Virus record (IMG/VR): IMGVR_UViG_3300032288_001378
Span: 1 to 26,723 of that record
Length of the DNA: 26,723 nt
Origin: a virus
Strand: one strand, 5' to 3'
The notes beneath the pieces were generated by a model that ran no database searches, was not told where the DNA came from, and saw only the letters and a program-made list of their open reading frames with translations. The position numbers were made by a program, and so were the translations under genes. Positions 7,337 through 15,734 of the stretch are shown here, one piece after another (positions within the stretch are counted from its first letter, which is position 1; each line of letters opens with the position of its first letter).

Positions 7337-9153
7337 CGACGGCCTCCAGAGGATTGAACATCAAACCGTATCTGTCCGACGCTCCAGTAATCGTCGTTTG
7401 TCGCTTCAATACGCAGGCGAATGTCACGGCCAGAAACGCGGGTATCCGTGTAACCGTCAGCCCTCGGGCTATACGGGCCAAACGTCGTTTCATTCTGGCT
7501 AGGTGCATATCGTGACTTAAAGGCAATGGAATAATTAGTCACGTCGCTGTCAGGATCAGTTGAGACCAGCGCTTGATTGATTTCCACATAGTTGTCTGCT
7601 TGGCCGAAATCTAAAACCGCCGTTTCAGCCCAGACCGTTCCGACACGGGACGCACCATCATCCAGCCAGCCATCTTCAAACTGATAGACGTTCTGATCGA
7701 CCTTTGCGCCGATCGGGTAATTTGCTGTCACGGCGCCGACAGCCGCCGTCACCTGGCGCTGACCCTTAATCCAGAAATTCTCTGCATAGTTCCAGATAAC
7801 GTAATTGTTGCACTCGTTATCGTCTGAGTGAATGTCTGGGTAATCAAACCAGAACTCAGGATACGCGCCGTTCTCGTGCATATGAGAGCGATAATTGCCG
7901 TAGAGCGAGTCGTAGTTTTGCTTGATGTCGTTCCACATCGGGCAATCGAGCAGGCGGATCGCGCCGCCTGAGTAGACCCAGAACCCTTCCTCGCCGAACC
8001 ACACCGTATATGGGCCGCCGGAGGCGATAGCATTCGGGGATGAGAACGTCGTAGCGCCGAGCTTTTCAACGCCGTAGAAATACGGTGCGCCGACATATCG
8101 CATCAGGAAGCATTCATGCTGCGTCAGGATCAGAATGCCTTCCTTGACGCGGACGCCAGTGATAATCGGCGACGAGGCTTCCAGGTCAATATAGCCCGCC
8201 TGCCCAGTAGAGACGTTGAACGTCCAACCGTTGTAGTTCTCAAGGTCTGACCAAGCCACGCGGCGAGGATTGCCACCAGCTCCTAAAAGCACAACAGCAC
8301 GCTCAGCCGTGACCGCTACAGCGACGTTATCTAACGGGGCATTTGACGGGACATCCATTTTCGGGACGACGCCAGTAGTTGGTGCAAGATGAAGTAGGCG
8401 GCCATCCGACGAGCAGACGCCGAGTAAATCTTGACCGAAAGAGGCAAACGACCAGTGGTCTGGTTTACGGAAAATTGGCGGGTTAGTGGAGCGCTGACGA
8501 CCGTAATTGTCTTGGCCGACCATCCATTTGCCGGTATGGACGCCAGACTGAGTGCCAGAGGTATTAACCGCCGTCCCGTTCTTGCCGCCAGAAGCTAGGC
8601 AAATCTGGAACGTGTCAGTGCTTACCGGAAGAACGTAGTAATCGGTGCCAGACGTAATGCCGGTCGGCAAAGCGCCGGTTGTCGTGAAATTGACCACGTC
8701 ATCCGAGGTAAGACCGTGGTTCGTCCAGGTAATAACTGCCGGGCTGGCGATTGTAATCGTAACGGTCGCGCTGGAGGCTACCGTCGTTCCCGCCGTGTCG
8801 GAGATAGGATCGACATCCGTTCCCCAGTCCAACGAGCCGTAACCGCCGCCAGACACCGCGTTCATGGATATAAAGCTCGCCGGCGTCACGTCTGACGTTG
8901 AGCCAAACAGAACCGCTACGCCGTCTTCGTGACCGATTGCCGTCCATTCACGCGCTTCATTATCGCGCCACTGGAACAGCATCCGAACCTTAGAAGGCAG
9001 AGGCTCTGATGTAATACGGGTGTTGCCGCCGATCGGCATAATTGCGCCGGAGAGCCAGCGCACATTTGACGTTTCCCACCAGGTGTTAGGCGCGTCATAG
9101 GGCGTTGCCTGGCGAATTACACCAGGCTTGAATTTGACCGGAACGAATGTCAA
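7333..9153 (-). CDS. Tail nozzle / tail-hub-like protein of podovirus type (606 aa)
   Basis: The N-terminus has the pattern FKPGVIRQATPYDAPNTWWETSNVRW, typical of large podoviral proteins that build the tail hub or nozzle below the portal and adaptor. The protein is beta-rich throughout. It carries repeated blade-like segments with conserved Trp/Gly (WFGEEGFWVYSGG, NYVIWNYAENFW), and a beta-propeller-like middle is possible. Residues about 135-205 (DDVVNFTTTGALPTGITSG...) look like an inserted small beta domain found in many unrelated phage structural proteins. The start is TTG at 9153, with AAGGA 7 nt upstream. There is no tape-measure gene, which agrees with a short tail. The exact nozzle role is inferred. 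Confidence 0.65.
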   Translation of the reverse strand: MTFVPVKFKPGVIRQATPYDAPNTWWETSNVRWLSGAIMPIGGNTRITSEPLPSKVRMLFQWRDNEAREWTAIGHEDGVAVLFGSTSDVTPASFISMNAVSGGGYGSLDWGTDVDPISDTAGTTVASSATVTITIASPAVITWTNHGLTSDDVVNFTTTGALPTGITSGTDYYVLPVSTDTFQICLASGGKNGTAVNTSGTQSGVHTGKWMVGQDNYGRQRSTNPPIFRKPDHWSFASFGQDLLGVCSSDGRLLHLAPTTGVVPKMDVPSNAPLDNVAVAVTAERAVVLLGAGGNPRRVAWSDLENYNGWTFNVSTGQAGYIDLEASSPIITGVRVKEGILILTQHECFLMRYVGAPYFYGVEKLGATTFSSPNAIASGGPYTVWFGEEGFWVYSGGAIRLLDCPMWNDIKQNYDSLYGNYRSHMHENGAYPEFWFDYPDIHSDDNECNNYVIWNYAENFWIKGQRQVTAAVGAVTANYPIGAKVDQNVYQFEDGWLDDGASRVGTVWAETAVLDFGQADNYVEINQALVSTDPDSDVTNYSIAFKSRYAPSQNETTFGPYSPRADGYTDTRVSGRDIRLRIEATNDDYWSVGQIRFDVQSSGGRR

Positions 9154-9163
9154 GGCTGCGTCC

Positions 9164-9517
9164 TTACGAGAGCTTCGTCAGCTTGTAGTGCGTGGTCAGA
9201 TAGCTATCGACGAGATTATCAACCAGATTGGATATGGCCCGAATATTCCCGGCCAGCTTGTCGCGGTTCTGATCAATCCACTTTGCCTCAGAGGCGATAT
9301 GCTCGGCGATGTCGTCTTTATCGACAACCGACTGCTCAACGTCGCCAATTAGGCCATAAGCGCCCTGATGCGCCTCAACGATGGCGTCAACATTGTCGAT
9401 TAGGCTATCGTAGAAATCACCGAGGACACCGTGGCGGAAACCGGATGTTTCTGCCCAGTGAGCCAAATGAACAGCGTTCCGCGTGGCGAAGACGCGAGAT
9501 ACCAATTCTTCAATCAT
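9164..9517 (-). CDS. DUF5856-like ferritin/Dps-fold protein
   Basis: The 117-aa all-helical protein has a motif set typical of DUF5856, a ferritin/Dps-like family seen in large phages: ATRNAVHLAHWAETSGFRHGVLGDFYDSLIDNVDAIVEAHQG, split over residues about 11-52. The His and Glu/Asp positions in helices 1 and 2 resemble those of four-helix metal-binding proteins. The function in phages is unknown. Its ATG overlaps the stop of the oxygenase gene (ATGA), so the two products are made together. Both may bind iron, which is a suggestive but unproven link. Confidence 0.75.
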   Translation of the reverse strand: MIEELVSRVFATRNAVHLAHWAETSGFRHGVLGDFYDSLIDNVDAIVEAHQGAYGLIGDVEQSVVDKDDIAEHIASEAKWIDQNRDKLAGNIRAISNLVDNLVDSYLTTHYKLTKLS

Positions 9518-10071
9518 GCCGCAGCCTTTGCGTCGTCTTTTGGTATTACATCGCCGTCAAATGTAACGACGAGTAGCATTCGGAATTGTTGCGGCCTGCA
9601 GAAGCCAGCAGCGTGCATATCGCCGTCAAAGACAACGAACTTGTCTCGCTTATGCTCTATAACCTCTGTGATGTTCTTGTCGTCATCAAAGAGGTAAGTG
9701 TTACCGGCATCACAGTCGTTGAGATACAGAATGAATACTTTATGGTCGAAATCCTCGTGATCTTTGTGAGGGTCGCCATGTTTGCTTGGATCGGAGAAGG
9801 TTAGGTTTAGCCCCATCCGATATACTGTCTTAACGACGATGCCGTTTGCCTCGCAGATAGCGTTGAACATCTGCCTTACTGGGCCATAGAACGGGGAGTT
9901 TGGTATGCCGGCAGATTTTTCATAGCTCCGGCACATGACATCATGCGTCATAACTGGGAAGTTATGCGTGGCGCGGGCCAGATACCAAGGAAACTCAGCA
10001 GAGAATACAGAATTGAGAAAATATTCGTCTTGAACCCTGTATTTTGCTGTTCCCTCGCAAAGAACCGGCAT
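9514..10071 (-). CDS. 2-oxoglutarate/Fe(II)-dependent oxygenase
   Basis: The 185-aa protein has the double-stranded beta-helix signature of Fe(II)/2OG dioxygenases. The HxD iron ligands are His102 and Asp104 (DPHKDHEDFDHKVFILYLND region). The distal His153 lies in FDGDMHAAGF, and Arg164, near the end, is the probable 2-oxoglutarate ligand. The arrangement matches phage and cyanophage prolyl-4-hydroxylase-like enzymes. The substrate is unknown. The position inside the fibre cluster suggests a virion protein or a host surface component, but this is inference. An AGCTAAT-spaced GGAG precedes the start, which lies 1 nt after the upstream gene's stop. Confidence 0.85.
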   Translation of the reverse strand: MPVLCEGTAKYRVQDEYFLNSVFSAEFPWYLARATHNFPVMTHDVMCRSYEKSAGIPNSPFYGPVRQMFNAICEANGIVVKTVYRMGLNLTFSDPSKHGDPHKDHEDFDHKVFILYLNDCDAGNTYLFDDDKNITEVIEHKRDKFVVFDGDMHAAGFCRPQQFRMLLVVTFDGDVIPKDDAKAAA

Positions 10072-10072
10072 A

Positions 10073-10738
10073 TTAGCTCCAATCCAGTCTTATATACCCA
10101 GGAGCGCCGCCAGAGCCGCCGCCAGTGGCGACATCGCAGACGTTATACGAATAAGCTCCAAAGCAAACCCAAGCGACGCCATTCCAGCCAGATGAATAAC
10201 AGACTGTGACGGTTCTGTTGTTATAGCCCGTTGAACCGCCACCGCCACCGCCACCAACCGTTCCGTATGGCTGTGTTCCATACCTGGAAATTATGCTGCT
10301 TTGATTAGCGTCTGTAATCGAGAGATAGGCATAGTTGGTTGCGCCTGTCCCGCCATTTGGGCTACCACCGGCTGCTGATACATAGCCATCTAATATTGTA
10401 CTACCACCAGCTCCACCATCCCCGCCACCATTGCAATCACCAGGAACACCGTGCGTTCCACCGTTGCCGCCCTTAACAGTAACGGTTAGGTTGTTAAACA
10501 GCGGCATAGGGTCGATATTTTGACTGGAGTTGTATATCCGGTAGCCGGCTGTAACCGGCGACGTGCTGCGCGTTCCTGCAAAATCGCTAAACGATATAGG
10601 CCCGGATGCAGCAAAATATCCGCGCGAATTATTTTCTTTATACCACCGCGCGCTGTAATACGAACCTATGCTATTCCCTATTCCAAATGCAGAGTTAATA
10701 TCGCTCATGCTAATCGGTGTAGTGGGAACAGTCGTCAT
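10073..10738 (-). CDS. Glycine-rich tail fibre / adhesin-type protein (221 aa)
   Basis: The N-terminal part (about residues 1-60) has the TTPISMSDINSAFG...GPISFSDFAGTR pattern seen in short phage fibre proteins, which probably attaches to the virion. The centre and end are rich in Gly, Ser, Thr and Asn, with a run of seven Gly at about residues 163-170 (VGGGGGGGS). It ends with GGAPGYIRLDWS, a pattern of Gly-rich tail-tip proteins. Unusually it has several Cys (about residues 100, 180, 193 and 203) that could form disulfides or bind metal. It probably contributes to host recognition. AGGAG lies 7 nt before the ATG. Confidence 0.7.
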   Translation of the reverse strand: MTTVPTTPISMSDINSAFGIGNSIGSYYSARWYKENNSRGYFAASGPISFSDFAGTRSTSPVTAGYRIYNSSQNIDPMPLFNNLTVTVKGGNGGTHGVPGDCNGGGDGGAGGSTILDGYVSAAGGSPNGGTGATNYAYLSITDANQSSIISRYGTQPYGTVGGGGGGGSTGYNNRTVTVCYSSGWNGVAWVCFGAYSYNVCDVATGGGSGGAPGYIRLDWS

Positions 10739-10739
10739 T

Positions 10740-11051
10740 TTATGCTCCTACCAGACTGTCGAAATAGTCTTTAACGCCGTCTACAAAGTGGGTAAGAGGC
10801 GATGGCTGACCGTCAACAGTCCAAACGCCAAGCTCTTCAGAGAACCGATATTCAATGGATGGAGCCGGGAAGGCAGTTTCAGACGGCAGTGGAATTTCAA
10901 ATCGTAGACAGCCCCAACCGCCAGGTGCCGGAGCATCCGTGAATTTTTCAATATAGTCGGTAGTAAATGGCACGCCTTTTGCCGCAAGCTGTTTGTAGCA
11001 AGCATCAAATGTTTGATAGTCGGGCGTATTGGCGATTATATATTGACGCAT
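10740..11051 (-). CDS. Small protein linked to fibre genes (103 aa), possible fibre chaperone
   Basis: The frame is open upstream to 11123, but the natural start is the ATG at 11051, immediately after the S74 fibre gene stop. This gives 103 aa. The product is mixed alpha/beta, with Trp/Phe-rich segments (PGGWGCLRFEIP, about residues 45-56) and a C-terminal helix (HFVDGVKDYFDSL). No family is recognised. Small proteins encoded directly downstream of a fibre gene are often assembly chaperones or tip proteins, which fits the position but is inference. Confidence 0.6.
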   Translation of the reverse strand: MRQYIIANTPDYQTFDACYKQLAAKGVPFTTDYIEKFTDAPAPGGWGCLRFEIPLPSETAFPAPSIEYRFSEELGVWTVDGQPSPLTHFVDGVKDYFDSLVGA

Positions 11052-11052
11052 C

Positions 11053-11952
11053 TCAAGCAGCCTTCTGAGCTTTGATTTCATCAATTTGCTTGGAGAGTTC
11101 TTTAACGGCTTCAATAAGAACACCGACGAGATTGCCGTATGCCACCGAAAGCGTCCCGTCGTTTTCTACGACCACCTCAGGCACAACCTCACGCATTTCC
11201 TGCGCGATAACGCCGACGCCTGCTTCTCCGGTATCAATCCGGTCATAATAGACACCGCGCATTTGGTTGACGAGATCAACAGCCCCGTCAATCGTTTTTA
11301 CGTTTTCTTTCAGTCTGGCGTCAGAGTAGGCCGTTACGTTGCCAGCCGCCGTGAAATCTCCTGACGAGATATTCCACGACACACGGGCTGTGCCACTGCT
11401 GTTTTTGAAACCGGCCAGCGTGGCGTTGCCGAAATAATAACCACCAGACGAGCCAAGCGTCAGGCTCATTTCTGTCGTGCTATTGATGATCGACAGATTG
11501 CCGGTCAACGTTCCGCCTGACAGGTTGAGCTTCAGGGCGTCAGCTGTGTCAACATAGGTTTTCGTGGTCGGGTTGGCCGAAGCGCTAGGAGCCTGAACAG
11601 TCACAGCTCCCGAGAACGCCGCCGCGCCGGATACGTTTACAGCACCAAGGGTCGTCGTGCCGGTGACAGACATCGTGTTTGAGAAAGATGCCGCGCCAGA
11701 CGCGCTTATTGCCGCGAACGTGCTTGCTCCAGTAACGAGCAGCGTGCTATCAAATGTTACCGCACCATTGACCCGAAGCGTCTGACTAAACACCAGCGGC
11801 CCGGCGACCGTCTGAGACGTGGTGAGGGCGCGGGACAGCATATGCGTGTCAATGATGTCAAAATCAGAATTGACGTGCGTTCCCCAGGCATTTGTATCTG
11901 AGCCAACCTCTGGCTTGAGGATATTGTATGTCGGGGTAAATGTGTTTGCCAT
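11053..11952 (-). CDS. Tail fibre with C-terminal self-cleaving S74 chaperone domain
   Basis: The 299-aa protein begins with an ANTFTPTYNILKPEVGSDTNAWG motif (residues about 2-24), typical of fibre attachment ends. It continues with repeats of the form SGAA(A/S)FS..V.V, likely triple beta-helix shaft. The last about 90 residues are an intramolecular chaperone of the Peptidase_S74 family, starting AYSDARLKENV (Ser210, Asp211, Lys215). In characterised relatives the chaperone trimerises the fibre and cuts itself off before that Ser. It ends in a coiled-coil-like helix (LIEAVKELSKQIDEIKAQ). The start lies one base after the upstream stop. This is the best supported receptor-binding protein of the window. 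Confidence 0.9.
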   Translation of the reverse strand: MANTFTPTYNILKPEVGSDTNAWGTHVNSDFDIIDTHMLSRALTTSQTVAGPLVFSQTLRVNGAVTFDSTLLVTGASTFAAISASGAASFSNTMSVTGTTTLGAVNVSGAAAFSGAVTVQAPSASANPTTKTYVDTADALKLNLSGGTLTGNLSIINSTTEMSLTLGSSGGYYFGNATLAGFKNSSGTARVSWNISSGDFTAAGNVTAYSDARLKENVKTIDGAVDLVNQMRGVYYDRIDTGEAGVGVIAQEMREVVPEVVVENDGTLSVAYGNLVGVLIEAVKELSKQIDEIKAQKAA

Positions 11953-11953
11953 T

Positions 11954-12409
11954 TTATATCACCGTTGTCAGGTAAGGCGCAGGGTCGTTTTTTGGCACCC
12001 ATATTGATGGATCATCCGGCTGATCAGGCGTAAGCCAAAGGATGTAAGCGTTTTGCGAATAGGTGTCTGGAGCTTCTGTCGCCGCAATAACTAACGAACC
12101 ACTGATTGCAACTGCAAACGACGCTATATCTTCGGCTTCTACAGCTGACAGATTGAGATTGATGTTCTCAACTATTATTGCAGCTGTATCTGGACTATCT
12201 GTAGCCGTCAGATAGGAAATTGTAATGCCGGCTGTCAGTATATCTACGACATCCGGTGCCTCAGTCGCGAGTAGATAAAGCGCCGGGCTGCCATCCACAT
12301 GGAATACAGCAACGTCCTGTGCATCGGTCGCCGCTAGGATCAGCGTGCGGGTATTGGCATCACCCGATGACGCTAATGCAGCACCAGCTAGCGGGGCAAA
12401 TCCGAGCAT
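11954..12409 (-). CDS. Five-repeat structural protein near the fibre genes (151 aa)
   Basis: After a short MLGFAPLAGAALAS start, the protein consists of five imperfect repeats of about 18-24 residues around an A(T/V)(D/E)(A/S)(P/Q/E)D core: ATDAQDVAVF, ATEAPDVVDI, ATDSPDTAAI, AVEAEDIASF and ATEAPDTYSQ, at about residues 26-115. Each repeat is hydrophobic-acidic and beta-like. The C-terminus is Trp/Pro-rich (LWLTPDQPDDPSIWVPK). Similar short starts and repeats occur in phage genes near fibres, but I cannot name a function. It is followed by the S74 fibre gene with almost no gap, so a fibre-linked or decoration role is plausible. Confidence 0.6.
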   Translation of the reverse strand: MLGFAPLAGAALASSGDANTRTLILAATDAQDVAVFHVDGSPALYLLATEAPDVVDILTAGITISYLTATDSPDTAAIIVENINLNLSAVEAEDIASFAVAISGSLVIAATEAPDTYSQNAYILWLTPDQPDDPSIWVPKNDPAPYLTTVI

Positions 12410-12440
12410 TTATGAAAGTCCCTTAGACGGAGCTTATTCG

Positions 12441-12478
12441 GAAAACAAACCCGAAACGTATTGCATATGTTTGTTTTC
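12441..12478. repeat. Ten-bp perfect inverted repeat in the intergenic gap 12410-12500
   Basis: Arms GAAAACAAAC (12441-12450) and GTTTGTTTTC (12469-12478) are perfect complements around an 18-nt spacer. They lie in a 91-bp AT-rich gap between the 136-aa gene and the five-repeat gene, where most neighbours have overlapping or near-zero gaps. It could be an RNA hairpin, a processing site or a protein-binding site. It lacks the GC-rich stem plus U-run of a standard terminator. Confidence 0.6.
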
Positions 12479-12500
12479 TGATAATCGTCCGCGTTGATAA

Positions 12501-12911
12501 TTATGTATTGTTAATTGAGTTATCAGCCAGCCAAGATTGAGTAGCTTCATCCCAATAATATGTTTTGCCGTCATCTGGATACGGAACTGGTGCTTCCCAC
12601 AGACATGATGTCGTGTTTAGAAGCCAAGACGGGTATGGTTTAGGTGGTATAAACCCATCCAAAACGCTATCATATGAATAGCCAATACCGGCGTAATTTT
12701 TGCGGAATGCTTTAGATTGATCTGGTGAGGGTAATCCGGTATTTGGATCGTAATAGACCCCGCCGCGTGTATTATACGACGTGCGTTTGCAGACTAGCCC
12801 GCGATAATTTCCGTACCACTCTTCCCAATTCTGAGAAGTGTCAGTCTCGTCGATACCAGCGATAACCTCGACGACAATGCTGTTTTCGTCAAGAAAAGCA
12901 TAATACGCCAT
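12501..12911 (-). CDS. Cyanophage-type fibre-associated protein (136 aa)
   Basis: The sequence matches a family known from cyanophages and other environmental phages. It starts MAYYAFLDENSIVVEVIAG, has a KRTSYNTRGGVYYDPNTG block and SKAFRKNYAGIGYSYD. It then continues with FIPPKPYPSWLLN and ends with APVPYPDDGKTYYWDEATQSW, all in the family order. It is Trp/Tyr/Pro-rich and probably a virion surface protein, but its biochemical role is unknown. The ATG at 12911 overlaps the TAA of the preceding Gly-rich gene (TAATG). The frame is open one more ATG upstream (12917), but the overlap supports 12911. Confidence 0.75.
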   Translation of the reverse strand: MAYYAFLDENSIVVEVIAGIDETDTSQNWEEWYGNYRGLVCKRTSYNTRGGVYYDPNTGLPSPDQSKAFRKNYAGIGYSYDSVLDGFIPPKPYPSWLLNTTSCLWEAPVPYPDDGKTYYWDEATQSWLADNSINNT

Positions 12912-13777
12912 TACCAAACCACCGTTCCAGTGCCGTTTGTAAATGTCCAGATAACATTGCTACCAGACGTTGTTTTAGTAGCTGTCAGCCCAGTGTAACT
13001 GGTAGGATCAGGATATGCGTTTGAATAAGTTATGATAACTACGCCTTTGCCGCCATTGCCGCCGGCATAAGACCCAGAAGACCCAGACCCACGGTTTGCG
13101 CCGCCACCGCCACCGCCAGTATTGTCTGTGCCGGCGACACCGTTTCCGGCGGTCGTCCCGCCAGTTCCACCGCCGCCACCTAAACCGCCGGAGCCGCCCG
13201 TAGAACTTTCAGCCCCGCCGCCGCCACCGCCAGCCAAATAATACGTTCCGCCCGAATTTTGACCCGTCGTTGACCCGGTAATTGGATTGGCGGAGCCAGC
13301 GCCGCCATTACCCGAAGACGATCCGGACGCGCCAACTGCCGAAGCGCCGCCGCCGCCGCCGGCCCGTCTAGGAGATACCGAACCAGCGCCGCCGTTGTTA
13401 CCTTCGCCAGAAGTCCCGCTACCGCCAGCACCGCCGCCCTCGCCGTTACCGCCGCCGCCGGAACCACCCGATCCGCCGGTGTTTGCGCCGCTGTTTTTCG
13501 CGCCATAACCGCCGCCAGTAGAAGTGACAGTGCTAAAGACAGAGTTAGATCCTTGTGTGCCGTTTGCGCCGGTATTGGGAGCGCCAGGGCCACCAGCGCC
13601 TACAGTAATGGTCAGGTTAGTGGATAGCGATAGAGTGCTAGATTTAAATCCACCCGCGCCGCCGCCGCCCGCAGACGTATTAGAGCCGCCACCGCCGCCG
13701 CCGGCTACAACGAGATAAGTGACCGATGGCGGCCCGCGAAACTGAGTAGCGAGCATAACATTAAGAATACCTGACAT
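12911..13777 (-). CDS. Poly-glycine tail-tip adhesin-type protein (288 aa)
   Basis: Most of the 288 residues are Gly, Ser, Thr and Ala, with runs such as AGGGGGGSN and GSGGGGNGEGGG repeated from about residues 24 to 245. In known adhesins such runs fold as packed polyglycine-II helices with exposed variable loops, as in the S16 gp38 tail-tip protein. The N-terminal stretch (FRGPPSVTYLVVAGG) and the GGKGVVIITYS motif near residue 245 match the widespread Gly-rich phage fibre ending. The last about 40 residues are Thr/Trp/Tyr-containing and may be a cap. It is probably a receptor-binding tip. The gene is coupled to its neighbours on both sides. Confidence 0.8.
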   Translation of the reverse strand: MSGILNVMLATQFRGPPSVTYLVVAGGGGGGSNTSAGGGGAGGFKSSTLSLSTNLTITVGAGGPGAPNTGANGTQGSNSVFSTVTSTGGGYGAKNSGANTGGSGGSGGGGNGEGGGAGGSGTSGEGNNGGAGSVSPRRAGGGGGASAVGASGSSSGNGGAGSANPITGSTTGQNSGGTYYLAGGGGGGAESSTGGSGGLGGGGGTGGTTAGNGVAGTDNTGGGGGGANRGSGSSGSYAGGNGGKGVVIITYSNAYPDPTSYTGLTATKTTSGSNVIWTFTNGTGTVVW

Positions 13778-15297
13778 TAGGTAAGACCCGTTCCGCTAAT
13801 GATCCAGCTTGTCGTCCCAACTTTTATTGCCGTGGCAATACCATTGGCCGCTAAAGAGCGACTACCCGTCGTAGATGTACCGGCAAGCGTCATGGTATCT
13901 GACGTTATGGAAATCGTAACGGTATTGATTTGATTTATGAACGTAAGAACCGTTCCGATGGCATACGGGACATTGGCATTGCTATCAATCGTAAAAGTCC
14001 GCGCATTATTATCTGTAGATGGATGCAGAATATGTTTACCGCTGTCAGCAAGGACAGTCGTATATGCAGCGCTCTGCGAATTTTGAGGAACATTAAGATA
14101 ACCAATGCTGGCCGACGCCGGCGGAAAGGTCATCGTCGTGCTGTCAGTGCCAGCAAGCGTAATTGAATTGCTTACAGTTAAGGTTTTACCGGAGGCGGGC
14201 GCATATGTAGCATAGGTGATAAACCCGCTAGTAGCATTTACAGCATTTGATGCAGCAGTCGCCACGCCTGTTCCGAGGCCGGAGACGCCAGTGCTAAACG
14301 GCAAGCCGGTCGCATTGGTCAACGTTCCCGACGAAGGAGTGCCAAGCGCACCGCCGTTGACGACAGGAGCGCCCGCTGAACCCACAGCAACCGCAAGAGC
14401 CGTCGCCACGCCCGTTCCAAGGCCCGAAACGCCGGTAGAGACAGGAAGGCCGGTGCAGTTCGTCAGGGTGCCGCTTGTGGGAGTTCCGAGAACCGGCGTA
14501 ACAAGCGTCGGGCTTGTTGATAGGACGTTACTGCCGGAGCCGGTAGAGGTCGTTACACCTGTGCCACCATTAATGACAGCGAGGGTTCCCGTAACACCAG
14601 TGGAAAGCGGTAGACCCGTTGCGTTTGTTAAGGTTCCACTAGACGGCGTTCCGAGCGCGCCGCCGGGGGCAACGTAATCGGTTCCCGCCGCAGCGTTCGC
14701 CAGCGCACCGCCGGAGTTCGCTTTCAGGATCGACGTGCCAGAAGGCGGCGCTAGATAGTCCGTGCCAGCCGTCGCGGCAGTGAACGCTGATGTTCCGTTG
14801 CCCTTGACGATACCCGTCAGCGTCGTCGCGCCAGTGCCGCCATTGCCGACCGGTAGAGTGCCGGTGACGCCGGTGCTGAGAGGGAGGCCAGTAGCATTCG
14901 TCAGCGTAGCCGCTGACGGCGTGCCGAGATTAGGCGTCGTCAGAACCGGGGAGTTCGTGAGCGCCAGAACCGTGCCGCTGCCGGAGGTCGTGTAGTTTGC
15001 CGTCCAAACATCAGCAGCTAGCGCCGAGATATAGACAACGGCAGAACCAGACAGGCTAATCAGCGAACCCGTAGACGACTGCCCGAGGGTGCGGCTCAGC
15101 GTCGTGCCAGACGAGGTGTAGGAGCCAGTGCCATATTCCCAGGCCGTGCCATCCTCAATGACATAACTGACGGTGTCACCGTTCTGAACACCAGCAGCCG
15201 AGAAGGACTGATAGCCGGTGACAGCCGAGCCGAGCGTGATGGTTCCCGTGCCGGTCGTGGCCGTGGACATCTTTGCACGGTTATACAGTTTCGCCAT
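13777..15297 (-). CDS. Tail fibre with Gly/Thr repeats (506 aa)
   Basis: The N-terminus (about residues 1-72) has a well-known attachment domain pattern, [19 protein letters not shown] followed by [19 protein letters not shown]. The middle has four copies of LGTPSxxTLTNxTGLPxSTGV(T/S)G, starting near residues 124, 217, 270 and 318, joined by VxNGGTG linkers, which suggests a thin repeated shaft. The C-terminus (from about residue 385) is a beta-rich domain ([22 protein letters not shown]). The stop overlaps the next gene's start (TAATG). It is the first of the fibre-type genes and a likely main fibre. The repeats make it prone to recombination. Confidence 0.85.
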   Translation of the reverse strand: MAKLYNRAKMSTATTGTGTITLGSAVTGYQSFSAAGVQNGDTVSYVIEDGTAWEYGTGSYTSSGTTLSRTLGQSSTGSLISLSGSAVVYISALAADVWTANYTTSGSGTVLALTNSPVLTTPNLGTPSAATLTNATGLPLSTGVTGTLPVGNGGTGATTLTGIVKGNGTSAFTAATAGTDYLAPPSGTSILKANSGGALANAAAGTDYVAPGGALGTPSSGTLTNATGLPLSTGVTGTLAVINGGTGVTTSTGSGSNVLSTSPTLVTPVLGTPTSGTLTNCTGLPVSTGVSGLGTGVATALAVAVGSAGAPVVNGGALGTPSSGTLTNATGLPFSTGVSGLGTGVATAASNAVNATSGFITYATYAPASGKTLTVSNSITLAGTDSTTMTFPPASASIGYLNVPQNSQSAAYTTVLADSGKHILHPSTDNNARTFTIDSNANVPYAIGTVLTFINQINTVTISITSDTMTLAGTSTTGSRSLAANGIATAIKVGTTSWIISGTGLT

Positions 15298-15315
15298 GAT
15301 GGATAACCCGTTCTA

Positions 15316-15723
15316 TTAGCCGTGCGTAATGGTGCCGCTCGAAAGCGTGACCGTCTGGCCCGTCGAAATCACCGTCGCGTTGATGATGATGTCAGTCGCG
15401 CTAGTGCCGACAGTCAGGCCGGAAACAATCACGTTGCCGGCGTTGTCGCGGATTTCAGCCAGAGCAGCCGTGCCGGTGCCGGTAGCGGTCGCGGTAATCG
15501 GGGTGCCGGAAATAGTGAAAACCGAACCAGCGACAGTGCCAGGCGTCGCGCTCAGCGTGAACGTCACAAGGACGCCGGTAGCGCCAGAAAGAGACGACGT
15601 GCCGACAACGATTGAGCCAGCAGAGGACGTGCCAGTAGAAGCCGCAGCAACCTTGCCGCCAATCAAATCGGCGACTAGCTGCATACGGTTAGTTTTAAGC
15701 GTGGCGGAATAGGTAACAGCCAT
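15316..15723 (-). CDS. Beta-rich minor virion protein (135 aa)
   Basis: The protein begins MAVTYSATLKTNRMQLVADLIGG and then is almost entirely Ser/Thr/Gly/Val-rich beta sequence. It has an ATLKTNRM...V start and a NAGNVIVSGLTVGTSATDIIIN ending, a plan common in small phage proteins encoded next to fibre genes. It probably forms a beta sandwich and sits on the virion, but a precise role is not known. AAGGA lies 8 nt before the ATG. Confidence 0.65.
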   Translation of the reverse strand: MAVTYSATLKTNRMQLVADLIGGKVAAASTGTSSAGSIVVGTSSLSGATGVLVTFTLSATPGTVAGSVFTISGTPITATATGTGTAALAEIRDNAGNVIVSGLTVGTSATDIIINATVISTGQTVTLSSGTITHG

Positions 15724-15734
15724 TTCTATGATCC

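Noticed and set aside
13287-13718. Proline-rich plus-strand ORFs in the fibre region
   Set aside because: They are the complement of the Gly-rich codons of the poly-glycine adhesin; Pro runs follow automatically from Gly codons on the other strand.
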